In this document: one piece after another, positions 12,419 through 24,637 of the stretch | Numbering within the stretch: position 1 is the stretch's first letter | Layout of the letters: the number at the start of each line of letters is the position of its first letter | From: Pleodorina starrii | Taxonomy: Eukaryota > Chlorophyta > Chlorophyceae > Chlamydomonadales > Volvocaceae | DNA: 64,000 nt | Assembly: GCA_030267565.1 (NCBI GenBank) | Contig: BRXU01000004.1 | Location: forward strand, 3,354,501-3,418,500 | Direction of reading: 5' to 3' | Made by a program: the position numbers and the translations under genes | The notes under the pieces: generated by a model | The model's input: only the letters and a program-made list of their open reading frames with translations | Database searches by the model: none | Told to the model about the DNA's origin: nothing

Positions 12419-13885
12419 ACACCTGTGCGTGTCCTGTCCTGTCCTCATTTCAGAGCAATGAACGGAAGAAATGCCCCTGCTGCTGCTTTGCGTGTTGATG
12501 CTACGTGTCATCATCATACGTTCCTGGACGGGGTTGGGGTGGGCGGATGCGAACGGGGGGAAAGCTGTTGGGAGCTGCGGCACGTGCATGCATGCAGGAG
12601 GCGTGCGGCGGAAATGGATTGCGGGGGTGGGACGGGGCGGAGGCGGGGAGGGCCCGGAGACCGCTCTGGATGGGGATGCGGTGGGGTTGTGGAGCGTGGA
12701 ATATGGGGGGTTCACTGAAACGCGTTCTGTTGTTGCCGATGGGACGGTCAGATCTAATCCCCGGTCTCCCCTCCCTCCCCGCCTCTTCCCCCCCAAATGT
12801 GATATGTGACCAAGAGATGATCGTAAGCGCGCTCGGGGTGTCGAGGTGGGGGGGTTGTCTCACGGTGTGTCTCACGGGGTGCGCGCACCCGCACGCGCGC
12901 AAGCGAGCCGGCGGCCGTGTGTGCGCCGTGGGCTGCTGCACTGCACCACACCGCACCGCCCACCTCACACGTGAGTGAGTCGTGGCTCGTGATTCGGGGA
13001 GGGCGGCGAACGGGCCGCGCGCATAGGATAGCTTTTTCATAAACATTCAAGCACATTTGGGAGTTTCGGAGGAGCACTCGACTCAGCGGGTGCGGCGGTC
13101 AACCGGGCTTTTGCGGGCTGCGCGCCCTCGCGCGGCCGGCCGGGTGAGGGCCGGCGGCCGCAAAGGCGGTGAGGGCGAGCGGGCGCGGTCGGTATCTGTC
13201 GGGACCGGTTCTTGGACATGGCTTTTCATGTGTGCCGCATTGTCAAGGAGGGGCTCGCGTCGTCTCTCCCGAAGCGTTGCATGTTATACATGTTATAGAG
13301 GCGGCGCTTATCGAAATCATCCTTTTGATCCTTTGGACGAAACGAGTTGTGCTTACTGCATTACTTTAAGCTTTAGATAGTGCACACACCCATATTGCTT
13401 GGTTGGCCCTTTGGGTATGGCCAAGGGCTGTGGCCGGCAAGGGATGGGCACCGGCCTCAGCCTTGAGGCCCGCGCCATTCGCAGCGGCCGTGTTGTTTGC
13501 GTTGGCAGCCCTTCCTGGCCGCGGCCCCGCTTTGCCTGGCGTTGGCGATGGTGATGGCGATGGGGGGCCTTGCGCTCTGCGTGGGCAGGCGCCTGCTGCT
13601 GCTGCTGCTAGCAGGAGCTATTGGCATTTTGCGATCGGCCATATAGAAGTTTGGCAAGTCAGCAGTTGCAGTGGTTTTGTCATGCGTGTGTGTGATACGG
13701 TTTTGGGTCCATAATATTCATCATCCCGCCCCTCCCGGTCATTTCCCGGTGCGGCACACCGTCGTGTGTCCCGGAGAGCTGCTGCTGCTGCCGAATGATG
13801 TCTTCATCTGCCTGCCTTCATCGAAATAAAAAGGCCATGCGAGATTGCCCGCGTCATTTCAGCGGATGAGAGTCCTGAACTGAAA

Positions 13886-13890
13886 TGTAA
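13886..13890 (+). terminator. Candidate TGTAA polyadenylation signal
   Basis: TGTAA is the standard chlorophycean poly(A) signal. It lies 4.16 kb past the stop of the B-box/CCT gene, so the assignment to that gene is tentative. Confidence 0.3.
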
Positions 13891-15616
13891 CATAACGAGC
13901 CGCTACTGCCCCCACGAAGCCCCGTCCCAGCAAAGCTGTGGCTGTCTCCTCACGTGGAGGCCAGCAGCTCTCATCTGTGGCGGGCGCAGGAGTTGCCTCC
14001 CTAGCACTGGACTGACTGACTGACTGGCGCCGGCAGCTGGGCACATGCCTTCAGGGCACTGTCCGGCACGGCACCCGGCGCCTCGCGCTGTGACGTGTCC
14101 GCCCAACAACAGGCTACGGAACCCATGCCGCTCCCCCCCAGCTCCCAGCTCCTGCCGCAGCGTCTGCACAAACCGCCAACACCGCGTGGAAGGCTGCCCA
14201 AAGCCCGCCGACCGCAAGCCCACGGCCGCAGCGGCCCACACGCAACAATGCGCTGCGCGCGATGCACACAGCCGCCTCCGAGCCGTAAAAACAAATCATG
14301 AAAGCAGCCCTGAACCAGCCGTTCGCCGAAGTACGGTACGGACGCGCGTCAAGTAACGTACGGCCTCATGTATACGGTACGGCCAAGTGCGGTACGGCCT
14401 CATGCCACCTGCTATTATTTACCCGGCGGCGACCATCGGTCTGCTTGGGGCAACCACACCACCTTCCGGGCCCCCCGGTACTGGCTCCCGATAGGCGGCG
14501 GTGTACACGTGTGTGTGTGTGTGCCCGTGGGGCAGCGCGCGCCTGTTCGCTAAACAACTGGGCGGGGCCAAGGGGCGCGTGCGGCCGCCGGCGATCCGCG
14601 AAACCACCTGCCGTACATCCCTCCCCCCGCCCTTGAGTGTTCTCGTGCAGGTGCTTCGCATCGTAAAAGTAGGCTCTTTATAATGCGGTAATGTGCCGTA
14701 CCACACCACCGGTATGTGCTTGTCGTGAGTTCCAGGCACAACCCCGTGCGCCCCCCTTCCCAAACAAGGACCTGCAGGGGGGCCACCCTGCGTGCCCCCA
14801 CCCTTCCTGTCGTGATGCGACAGAGCGGAAGCTGCCCGGGTGCTCCCCTGCACCCCCTGCCAACAAACAAACCATTAAAGGGCCAACCAGGAGTCAGCGA
14901 ACAGCGACAAAAAGCCCCGAGCCGCCAAACAAAAGAGCCCCCAAGTCCTCAATGTCCACAATGACCCGAGAACACCTGTCCAATGTCCAATGTCCAGGTC
15001 TCAAAACTCAATGTGCAGTGCGCAGTTCCGCCCTCCTTCCCCCCTCCCAGCAAAGCTGCCGTTAAGGACATCCCATGTCCAAACGAAGACGCACATGTAC
15101 ACACACACACACGGGCATGCCCCTCCCCCCCACAGCCTGGCAGTGCGCGCACTTGCCTCCGTCCGGTGCGCCCTTTCGCTGCAAACAAACCCCAAGACCC
15201 TAAAACCCCGCCGCCAACTACAGTCTCCATCCCGCCGCTCGCCCGTGCCGCCCACCTTGCCCGTAAGCACACGCGACACGTGACAGACCCCCGCAATACG
15301 CGTTGACGTCAGACGGCTTTCCCAGCGTGCGCTGAAACCCTACACCCCCACAAACCCCCTCATCAGCCGCCACACGCCGCCGCAAGCCGATACCACTACC
15401 ACACACGGCGTAGTCGTCCGCTGCCGTCCGCCGCACCCCACCCCACCGGCTCCTGGCATCCCCGTCCGGGTGGGTGGGCCCCAACGGCGGCGACTCGGTC
15501 GCAGCTTTTCCGGTATTGATATCAGGTATGTCTGGTAAGCAGTGCTGTGGGGGTCTGGTTCGCCTACGTCCTTATTACCGCCTATCTCCAGGAGCAGCAG
15601 GAGCACACTAGGCCGG
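13891..15616. other. Intergenic / tafazzin 3' side
   Basis: No coding sequence recognised. The tafazzin transcript on the minus strand should end somewhere here. I found no clear minus-strand TGTAA by eye. Contains CA-rich and GT-rich short runs near 14500 and 15095. Confidence 0.4.
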
Positions 15617-18600
15617 TCAAAAGGCCACCCCTGGGTCCGCCCCCCGACGGGCGCCAGCGGCTGCCGGCCGCATCCACCAGATACCCCGCGGCCCGGCCGC
15701 CGCCCCACCCAGCCCGGAAGCTGCCCCCTCCGCCCCCTCCGCCGCCCGACCCAACTGCGCCGTGCCCAGCCCCAGCAGCTCGCGCATGTACGGGGACGAC
15801 CACGACCCCAGCCCCGCCCCCTCCGCCGTCACGGCCACGACGCCGCGGCCCCCGCCGGTCTGCAGCGCCGCCGCCGCCGCCGCCGCCACCGGCGGCGCCC
15901 GCGCCCCCTCCGCCGCCGCTGCCGCTCCACCCGCCGTCGCCGCCGCCGCCCAGCTGCGGTGCTGCAGCGCCATCCGGGACTTGAGCCGCTCCCATGTGCC
16001 GTACACGGCGCCGCCGCGGCGGCGCTCCGCCCTCAACCTGGCGGCCAGTGTCAGGTCTGCGGGGTCGAATTGGTCCAGGGAGCTCACGTCGTCCGCCGGG
16101 CCGGGGCCGGGAGGGCTGGGGCCGGGGTCGGGCTGGCCGGCGCGGAGTGCGTCCAGTCGGCGGCGCAGGTCCTGCAGGCCGTGCCCCACGCGCGCCGCGA
16201 CGGCTGTGTGCAGGCGGTCCGCCGGCCAGCCCTCGGAGCGGGCCGCCGCCAGCAGGTCCGCCACCGGGATGGGGTCGCCCACCAACACATCGATCTGGGG
16301 CAGGTGGGAGGTGGACAGGAGGGGAGCGGGAGGAGGGAGGAGGAGAGCGGGCAGGGGACAGGGCAGGATAAGATGGGACAGGGCAGGTCAGGATAGAGGG
16401 AGGGGAGGGCGGGATCCTCTTGGTCCGCCGTAAAACGATAAACTCGTCATCAGGCCAGGCCAGGTCAGGATAGGGCGGCGAGGAGCGAGGAGCGAGGGGC
16501 GGGAGAGGCGGTGTGTACGAGTCTATCTCACAGGCAAGGCAATCGAGGCGCCACTCAGGGTCGGGTCGGACAGTCCTTTCGATAGCACAGCGCCTTCTTA
16601 CCTTTCCTCCGTCCGGCACGACATCATCCTAGCTCTTTACCTACCTACCTACTATCTGTCTACCTATCGAGGGTTTTCCATTGACTCTCATCACATTAAC
16701 ACTGTTCAGCTTGTCAGCTTGCGTCTTTGTACTTTGTCAAACTCCCCTCCCCCCTCCTACTCACTCGCGACCACGAGGCCTCCCCTCCCCTCCCCTCCCC
16801 TCCCCTCCCCTCCCCTTCCCTCCCCTCCCCTCCCCTCCCCTCCCCTTCCCTCGCCACCACCTCACCTGCTGCCCCACCGCCGGCAGCACCGCGCCTCGCG
16901 GCATCACCGCCTCCATCCCCCGGTGCACGAACGGCACCACCAGCGGCGGCGGCCCCCCCGGCGGCACCGACGCCACCAGCCGCCCCACGCCCTTGCGCAC
17001 CGAGCCCAGCGACACGCCGTCCGGCGAGCGGGTGCCCTCCGGGAAGATGTGCACCCAGTCGCCCGCCGCCAGACGACCCTCCGCCGCCGCCATGCCGGGC
17101 TGCGCGAGGCCGCCGCCGCGCACCACCGGCAGCACCTTGGCAGCCCGGAACAGCGGCACCAGCGCCTGGTAGCGAAAGCAGCGGTCGCTGGCGCACAGGG
17201 TCCACCTGGGGGCCGGGAAACCAGGAGGGCGGGAGTTGTGAGAGTGCAGTGCGAACCAGAGGGGAAGGGGCAGCCGGGCAAGACAGGGCAGGGCAGGGCA
17301 GGGCAGGGGAGGAGAGGAGGTGAGCGCAGGGGGAGGAGGAAGGGGGTGCCGGTGAAACAGCGAAGAATCCAGCCTTGTCGAAGGGACATTGTGCCAAGGG
17401 GGGAAGAGCGGCTTGGGGTTAAGAGTATGGCTAGGGGGTTATCCACGGATAGCGGTATAGGCCGGGGCCCGTGAATGGGTGGGGGGGAGCAAAGTGCGGC
17501 CAAGGCAACAATGACGACTGTGCCACGATCCGGACAGGGAACGCCCCCCACCGCCCCGCACACGCTCCGCACCTGATGCTCTCCGGCTGGTCCAGGGCTC
17601 CCTCCGGCAGCAGCGCCGAAACCACCAGCGGGTCGTCCAGTGCGGCCACGTGATTCGACACCGTGATGAGGGCCTGACCCGCGGGTCGCTGCAGGGCCGC
17701 AGCCATGGAGTCCAGACCCTCCACGCGAGTGGTGTTCAGGGTGTGCATGTAGGCGCGAGCGGCGCTGCCCAGCAGGTACAGCAAGGTGCGCTGAATACGG
17801 ACCGGGGGATCGTAGTGGTGGTGGTGGTGGTGATAGGGAAGAGGGGGGCGAGCCGGGCGGGGAAAAGGGCGGATTCAGGTGGGCGGTGGGCGCAGAAGCG
17901 TCAGGCCGGGTGGATGCCGGCTTTCGAGTAAGCTTTGGCTTGGGCGCCTCATCATGGGCTGCCATGCATGTAAATTGCGGCATGCATCTTTAGTTGCGTG
18001 TTGTTCGGGAAAGCAGGCCGTGCTCCGGGCCACATCTCGGCCAGCGTGGCCCTCTCTGGCCCTCTCTGCACCTGAACGCGAGCCCTCAGCCGCACCGCTG
18101 CGCCTTTCCGGCGTAACGCCAAGCGACGGGTCAAACGGCCGCACTCACCCGTAGGACGCCATCCGTGCCGTACAGGTGCTGCAGGTCCGGGTCACAGGTG
18201 CTGCTGCTGCTGCTGCTGGCCACCGGTTGGGGCTCCTGCCGCTGGGCGGAAGCCGCGTCCAGGGCCGCGCCACGTTGAGATGACGGGCCCACGGTTTCGT
18301 TGGCAGTGGCTGCGGGCGCTTCGTCTCCGTTACGCAGGTACCGGCCCAGACGCGAAACCTTGGCATCGAATGCCTGGCGCAGTCGCTCCTTGGCACGTTC
18401 CTTTCGCGAGTGGTATGAGGCGCGCAATTCTGAGAGATTCACTGTTGTCAGGGCCTGAGAGAGCTTGACGAACGAGTCCTCAAACGATGACTCCGTCCAG
18501 GCGCGCTCAACGTAATAAGTATGCGCACAGGCATCCCCGCCCTCGCTGCGGTGATAGGCTGAGGTCTTGCGCAGGAATTCTCGGTAGTGCAGCTTCAGCA

Positions 18601-18625
18601 GCTGCAGCTTTGAGTAGGACGGCAT
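15617..18625 (-). CDS. TAZ1: Tafazzin-like phospholipid-lysophospholipid transacylase
   Basis: Exons on the minus strand: 18625-18149, 17790-17573, 17205-16866, 16294-15617, all frame-consistent with GT-AG introns, about 570 residues. Tafazzin remodels cardiolipin acyl chains in mitochondria. Exon 2 carries the acyltransferase motif I as NHVAALDDP (HX4D, about H206 and D211). Exon 3 carries RWTLCASDRCF, typical of tafazzin rather than PlsC enzymes, and the FPEGTRS motif near residues 286-292. Exon 4 continues with a GDPIPV segment and a helical region corresponding to the tafazzin C-terminus. Animal tafazzins are under 300 residues; here exon 1 adds a 159-residue N-terminal extension, and exon 4 continues about 170 residues of Ala/Gly-rich sequence beyond the conserved part. 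Family assignment is firm; the termini are less certain. Confidence 0.86.
16781..16850. repeat. CCCCT microsatellite in tafazzin intron 3
   Basis: Tandem CCCCT units with two CCCTT interruptions, just past the exon 3 donor. On the tafazzin transcript it reads G-rich. Confidence 0.85.
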
Positions 18626-19745
18626 GTTTGCGTGGCCTATGCAGCCGTCTCGGTGTTACTGTTTCGTCCACGCAGCACGCAACAGTGTCGTCAACCCAGG
18701 GTTAATTATGAGCCCACGATGGAGCACATGTCGATATAAAACTCTTAGTCCTGAGATCAGCTCAGCAGGGAGTGTTGCGAAACCAAGTGTGCAATCAAGG
18801 TCTCCTCCAACACCGAACTGTGGGTGAACGCTAACAACAGCCGCGGCCGTTAGTAAATGATTGAAATGATCACGCGCATTACTGTAACCCTTGATCGTGC
18901 TCCTTGAAAAAGTACGGTCGCTATTATGGTTTCGGAGGGGACGTTTGTTTTGCTTTGCCTGCGAAGCCGATTACTACAGTACTACACCCGTGGAAAACTG
19001 CGTACTCTTCGACGTATATTGCTTAAACAACAGTAACATCTGGATTAATACCTGAGTGCTCATTGAATCGGGCGGGAGCGCTACTTTGTCGCAGCGTGTT
19101 TGTTTGCCCCGACAGCTCTCAATGAAGTTGGAGGTCTCTTAGGACAAATACCTCAGGCGGCATTGGAAGGGTTGGAGCTGCTGGGGCGAGCGGCGGCCTT
19201 AAGGGGCGGATTGCGCTTGGTTTCACAACTGATTTGGTGAGTCTTAAGTCACAGTCTATTTATGAAGCTGACATGGCATGTTTTGCATGGCTGCGGGGTG
19301 GTCGTCGAACGGGCTGAGTTACTGCTGCTGCGTGCACATGCACGTCCCTGAATAACCCAGAGGCACGTGCACAAGCTGTGGGCTTGGAGATATTGCTATT
19401 CAAAATGTGTTGTTGTGCAACGAATGTCTGGTTACATAGGCTCCTTGACTCGCCCAAGTTTCGGTGTGTCGGGTAGCCGGCGCCTGTGCAGTCACCTGAC
19501 CCTTGCAGGTTAAATACGACTGGTGTGCATCTTTGTCTGGGGCTTGTTGTGCCGTCAGGTGGTCGGACTGTTAGCTTGGACACCGGACGACGGCAGCGTC
19601 AGCTGTCCTGACGCACGATGTCCCGCAGAGGTGAGCAAGCAAAAGGGGGTTGAGTCGTATGCCTGTCGGCAACCGTTCGGCAGCCAACCTCTGATCGCGA
19701 AGCGTTTATTGAAGGCGTGTCTTTTCGCGTTCGTTGCGCTTGCAG
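18626..19745. other. Divergent intergenic region between tafazzin and the Rxt3-like gene
   Basis: About 1.1 kb between the tafazzin ATG (minus) and the first supported Rxt3-like exon (plus). Lower GC than the flanks. It should contain two promoters and probably an undetected 5' exon of the Rxt3-like gene. No other gene recognised. Confidence 0.4.
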
Positions 19746-22700
19746 ACGGTGGGCGATGGCCTGTTATAGCGTACCGGGCCGATGAGCCGTTGTCAAACCT
19801 CCAAGATCTCTATAAGAAGGGGGAACAAACCGTCGAGGTACGTGACTTGTGCTCACGGAATGTCCGCGCCAAGGCTGACCCACTATCTCGTGGGTCGATG
19901 CTTGTAGGTGGTAATTGCACCAGACCACATGACGAAAGACAACAAGCGGGTAAGATACCATACTTTTTAAGCGGCACTGTTAAGTTGCGGCACTCGGCAG
20001 TGCCGCCTTCCAACCCACGGGTCAAGGGTGACCAACGATGGGTGGCCACTCAGCGTTTGCGATTCGGCACAGGGCACAGGGCACCGATAATCTGCACTTG
20101 CGTGCCATGTGATCCTGCGCTTAAATGTTTCTATACGTACCGCTCGCTTGCGGCCTACTAGGGACAAGGAACCCTGTTCAGAACAGCGTACCCCACGGAG
20201 GTGCCTCTCAAGGGGTGCCTTGTCTCCAGTCTGCACAAGGGGCTCCCTTACCAGCGCACGTCGTCAGTCGTTAGAATGTTGGAAGCCGTAAGCCATACTG
20301 TCACAGCGTACCCTTCCATAGTAGTGCTGCACGTTATTCCCAATCGGGCCCTGCAGGTCAAGGCGCGACAGATCTGGGGCGACACCGTATACACGGCGGA
20401 TTCGGACCTTGTGGCTGTGCTCATGCACATGGGGTTCTATGCGCACTACCTGTCGCACCCCCCAAACACGGTCACGGAGTTCCGGGCGCTGCTTAAGCTG
20501 CTGCCGCCTCAGGAGAAGTACAACTCCCGCGCTCGTTTTGTCAAATCACGACTATGGTGCTCGCCAGGGGACGGCTGCTCGTACCAGGTGCGGCCACAAG
20601 GCAACCGTCTCTTGGCGGCGCCCGGTAGGCCGGCCCGCGGCAACAGCGTGCATGGATCTGGGCAGCGCTGGCTTCCCCGTGCGTGGCCGTAGCCCCATGC
20701 ATGCGACCTTGTCTGCCGCTCAGTGTTCCACGGCTCTCACCCGTCGGCACAGGCTGCGCTAGACGCGCGATCGTGCTACGTATGATACACAATGCAATAC
20801 GACCTGCCGCCCGCCTCCAGCAGTATGTGCAGGTTCTACACGATATGCCGCCCACCGCGTGCCACCGCGTTCCAAATCTCGTCACTCTCGGCTTCCAACC
20901 CAAATACTCTCGGCTTCCAACCCAAATACTGGCGGAGGGGGTGCCGCGGCGCTTTGACGCCCCGTCCCTCGCTCCGCTGGCCCTCCCGCCCCCCCGCACA
21001 GGTGGAGCGCTGCTGGTTGACGACCCGCAGCGGCACCACCATTGACTTGCAGCCCTGTGTGGACGAGGTGCCGGCGCCCTACCCCACCGTGCAGCCCACG
21101 GTGTCGGACCGCCAGATCACGACACGCACCACGGGCGCAAAGAGCAAGTGCGTGGCGCTAGGACGTGGAGGAACGCGGCGTGGGCGTGCAGTCCAAGTCG
21201 CGTGTTTGGGTTGCGCCCTGTTGGAAGCTGAGGCTGTGCACTACTGCCAGGGGCGCACGAGCACCGTACACCCCTCTGCCGAGCCCCAGCGGCGGCTTGG
21301 CGGCTGGAGTCAGGCCCCGTCCCCGGCCCACGTATCCCAGCGTGTCCAGCAGCAATGAATGGGGATAGCGGGGCGACAGTAGGACGGTGTGCCGTGCTCC
21401 CGCGTGCGCTGTGGCTAAGGATATGATATCCCGAACATGCCCCTGGGGCGAGTGCACGGCGTGAGCACGCCCAGGTCCTGGGACGTAACCTCGGCCGGAC
21501 CTGTCCACTCGTGCCTGCCTTACCGACGCGCCCTCTTCCCCGCCCCCCAGGATAAGCCAGGAGGTGTCGATCCAGTTCAACCTCTGCAACGAGCCCTGGC
21601 TCAAATACACCCTGTCGGCCATCGCGGATAAGGGCATGAAGCACCCGGGCTGGACCAGCGCGCGCCTGCGCAGCGAGGTCCTGTTTTTGGAAACGAATAG
21701 GTGTGTGAGCTGCTGCGACCGCGGCCGCGGGGTCGGGAAGGGCGCGCAGCGCGAAAACGTAAGCTGTGAGGTTCCTTTGGGTTGCCGTGCACGGCGGGCG
21801 AGCTCAGGAGCGTGTCGGGCCGTGCCGGTTTTGCGGCGTCGCCACGCCTTAGCAATGCGTTCGTGGGTAAGGCGTCCGTGGGATGGGGGTGCATCAGTCG
21901 GGGCTGGCTGGTTTGGGAACATGCTGTACGTTTGTTGCAGCCTGCGTTGCTCTTTCGCTCTGCGGTACATACATCGCGTGGAGCTGCATCCGACAATCCC
22001 GGCAACGGGTCTCTTTTGCCCCTGCGCGCAGCGAACGCTACCAGCTGTGCTGCGTCTCTACAAGTGACGACCCGAAGGGCAAGGTGAGGGTCTGGCGTGT
22101 TAGCGTGGCGTTGTCGGAAGGGCGAAGCGGCTAATTGTTGGATGGCTCGCGACGCCAAGAAAGGGGGAGAAGGGGCGCTGCCAGGAGGGGACGCTCGGCC
22201 CGAACGACGGCGCAAGGACGCCGCCTCTCGGCGCCGGCACTGTATTATAGTCGCGGCGCTTAAACGACAGAGCCGACTGGCTTGGATGCACACGGGGAAA
22301 GGCTGGCCCACGTGCAGGGTCCTGTCGATTCGCTCGCCAACCCCTGACACCCCAATCCGCCGTAAACACGAACCCCCACGAGCCGGCTCTGGTCTTGCCA
22401 CGGACGGAGAGATGATGGGTTTCCTTGGCGCGCTGTGATGTCATGCCGTGGTGGGTCCGCAGGACCTGTTCGCCTTTGCGCGGTGCAAAGCGCCGCTCCC
22501 GATCAGCTTGCTCCAGAAGACGGGCGTGCCGCAGCCTGCGGAGCTGGTGGAGGTGGTGGAGAAGGACGTGGAGTGGGAGGAGTTCCAGGTGGGCAGGGGC
22601 GGGCGGGCGGGCGGGATCCGGGGCTGGTGGCGCGCGGCGACACGGCACGCAGCCACGCGCGTCTCCGTTCCCTGGCTTGCGTAGGGGGTAAGGAATACTC

Positions 22701-23086
22701 GGGTGTCGGCAGTACACACTCGGTGTGGGAGGTGGCTCCAACATAAGGGGCGGTAAAGCTCAACGTTTAAAGCAAGTGGAAGCGCGGTTTAAAAAACTGC
22801 AGGCTCGTTTCCGGCCCTCAGCACGTGCGCGGCAACCCCGCCCCTACATGGTTTTGGGTCTTGCGACGATCCACCTGCGGCACCTGCGGCACAGCCCTCC
22901 CCGTCTACCGTGTCGCCGTATCCCTCTCCACACGCGCGGTCCGTCCTTTCACCTGGAGCCCGCCCTCTCCTGCGGTGGCCCCTTGCGCAGTGGGGTGTCT
23001 CGTCGCTGCACCTTCGCGGCAAGGAGTTCGCTCTGCGGCGGATGCACTTCATGCCCACCACGCGGGGGACCGACATGGAGTTGTAG
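19746..23086 (+). CDS. Rxt3-family protein (Rpd3L-type histone deacetylase complex subunit)
   Basis: Firm exons 20201-20587, 21002-21147, 21551-21700, 22032-22083, 22463-22588, 22991-23086 (stop), every junction in frame, 318 codons. A tentative upstream exon 19746-19837 joins in phase. The order of blocks matches plant Rxt3 proteins throughout: IWGDTVYTADSDLVAVLMH; then CSYQ joining VERCW across an intron; SIQFNLCNEPWLKY; WTSARLRSEVLFLET; a short RYQLC exon; RCKAPLP...GVPQPAE; and a terminal exon with LRGKEFALRRMHFM. Rxt3 is an accessory subunit of the Rpd3L/Sin3 histone deacetylase complex and acts in the nucleus. The 5' end is unresolved: the exon at 20201 uses a weak acceptor and no convincing initiator ATG is placed. 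Assignment strong, start uncertain. Confidence 0.82.
20884..20929. repeat. Direct repeat of about 21 bp in the Rxt3-like intron
   Basis: CTCGGCTTCCAACCCAAATA occurs twice in immediate succession within the intron 20588-21001. Confidence 0.8.
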
Positions 23087-24637
23087 CGCGGCACGCTGGC
23101 GGGTGGGCGCTGGAGCACGAGGATGGCGGTTGGCGGAGGGTGCCGGCGCACGGGGCGGGGTTGAGGCCAGGCGTGTTGGTGTGGGGGGTTGCACCTGGTG
23201 GTAGGGCATGCCCGATGCGGGGAGCCTGCGCCCCGCGCTTGAATGCCTGCTGGAGCGGTCTCTTATGGGGACCGCGGCCTGAACCCTGGGTGAGTGGGTG
23301 CTAGGACTCCCCCCGGCCGCCGTGCGTGCGGGGAAGTCGCCGCGATGCGGCTGGGATCGCTCGTGGGCCGGTGCAGCGCTTGTAGGCACACCGTGTGTGC
23401 GGTGCTGGAGTTTGGCAGGCCTCGGGGCACACGCCGCCAGGACGTTGCGCCTTCTCAGCGGCGTCCACGCTCGGGCGTTGACGCTACACTGTTCCAATCG
23501 GCGCTGCGGGTCCGTGTTCGTACTAGTTGTTAGGGCCGTGTGAGTTATGCATGGGGACCGCGTGGCTTGCATCAGACAGAGGTGAGGGGCGCTGTGGGGA
23601 GTGACAGGGGCTGGCGGTGGCAGGGTGAGCATTTCGAGGGGTCAGCAAAGGCTCAACACTGGCTACAGAGCTTTCCTGGGTTATGCAGGGCTCCTCAATG
23701 CGGCCATGTCTTTCGTGGGGGGGTTTGGCTTTACCATGTGTACCGATTCTATTGTCGAGAGTCTGCTCGTGCTGTGGGGTGGAGATAGCCCTCCTCCTAT
23801 ACTACCGGTAGGTTGAGGAACGGGTCAACAGCATGTGCCTCACGCTGCGTTGGTTTCTGTTCGTGACCGCCTGGACCTGGGATCGGCCGTGGGGCGTGCA
23901 ACGTTCCGCAGGCGAATCGAGTGTTCGCGGTTGCAAAGGGCCGGTTGTGGAGGCAGATGTGCTTGGCCCACCGAAGTGCAGGGCAGAAACTGATGCTAAA
24001 AACTCAACGTTGCCACGCCCCATACAGCCCTGGTAGGGAATTGACAGAGCACGCTCCTGTTGCACTGCGTCCATCTGTAGTTCCGAGCTTGTCCGAAAAG
24101 TCGGTTATGAGCCGGCATGTCTAAACATGTCCGCATCTGGCCATTCACTACTGGGACGGCGTGATCATCTAAACGGCATGCCCAATTAACAATGCTGCAT
24201 TTCAATAGTATCTGTGAAGGATCTAGTAAAAACTCATTTAAATGCAAAGGTCGCAGTATCTCAAGTCAGCCATGCCTCAAGAGACGACGACGCTAGAGGC
24301 GTGGAGCCAGTAATTTCTGCAGTAGCAGGACTGATACTAGTCATGTTGTAAGTGTAGAAGAATAATTGGGCCAAAATCGCGCGAGCAACGATCTAGAGTC
24401 CCTCAATTTTGCGCACGCGCCACGACAACGTCAGACCTTGACATAACAGATCGCCTCGGCGTGTGGCAAGTAGAGATTATTTTCGTGAAAGTGCCCCAGA
24501 ACGCTGTCTGTGGCTTTCCCTGCAGGGCCTTTTGCGAAATCTCCTCATCCGTCGTACCTGTTCGTTGTCCATTAAACGAGCACGCGCGCACCTCTTCATC
24601 ATACCTGTACACAGTGTATCATTCCCTGCCACCAAAA
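23087..24637. other. Intergenic region upstream of plastocyanin
   Basis: About 1.55 kb containing the 3' end of the Rxt3-like gene and the promoter and 5' UTR of plastocyanin. GC drops sharply from about 24100 onward. No protein recognised. Two TGTAA-like sites occur too far downstream to assign confidently. Confidence 0.4.

Larger units (their letters stand above)
9725..13890. other. Long gene-poor stretch, possibly the 3' UTR of the B-box/CCT gene
   Basis: No recognisable protein on either strand over about 4.1 kb. The first TGTAA polyadenylation signal I could find by eye downstream of the stop at 9724 is at 13886-13890. The stretch could therefore be an unusually long 3' UTR, an undetected non-coding gene, or plain intergenic DNA. 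It contains GGAT and TGTGA microsatellites near 9776-9868 and a 165-172 bp tandem duplication at 12080-12418. Confidence 0.35.

Noticed and set aside
19523..19745. Plus-strand frame upstream of the Rxt3-like gene as its true N-terminus
   Set aside because: It is in frame with the following tentative exon but shows no Rxt3 similarity, and no convincing initiator context, so only the part from 19746 was included tentatively.
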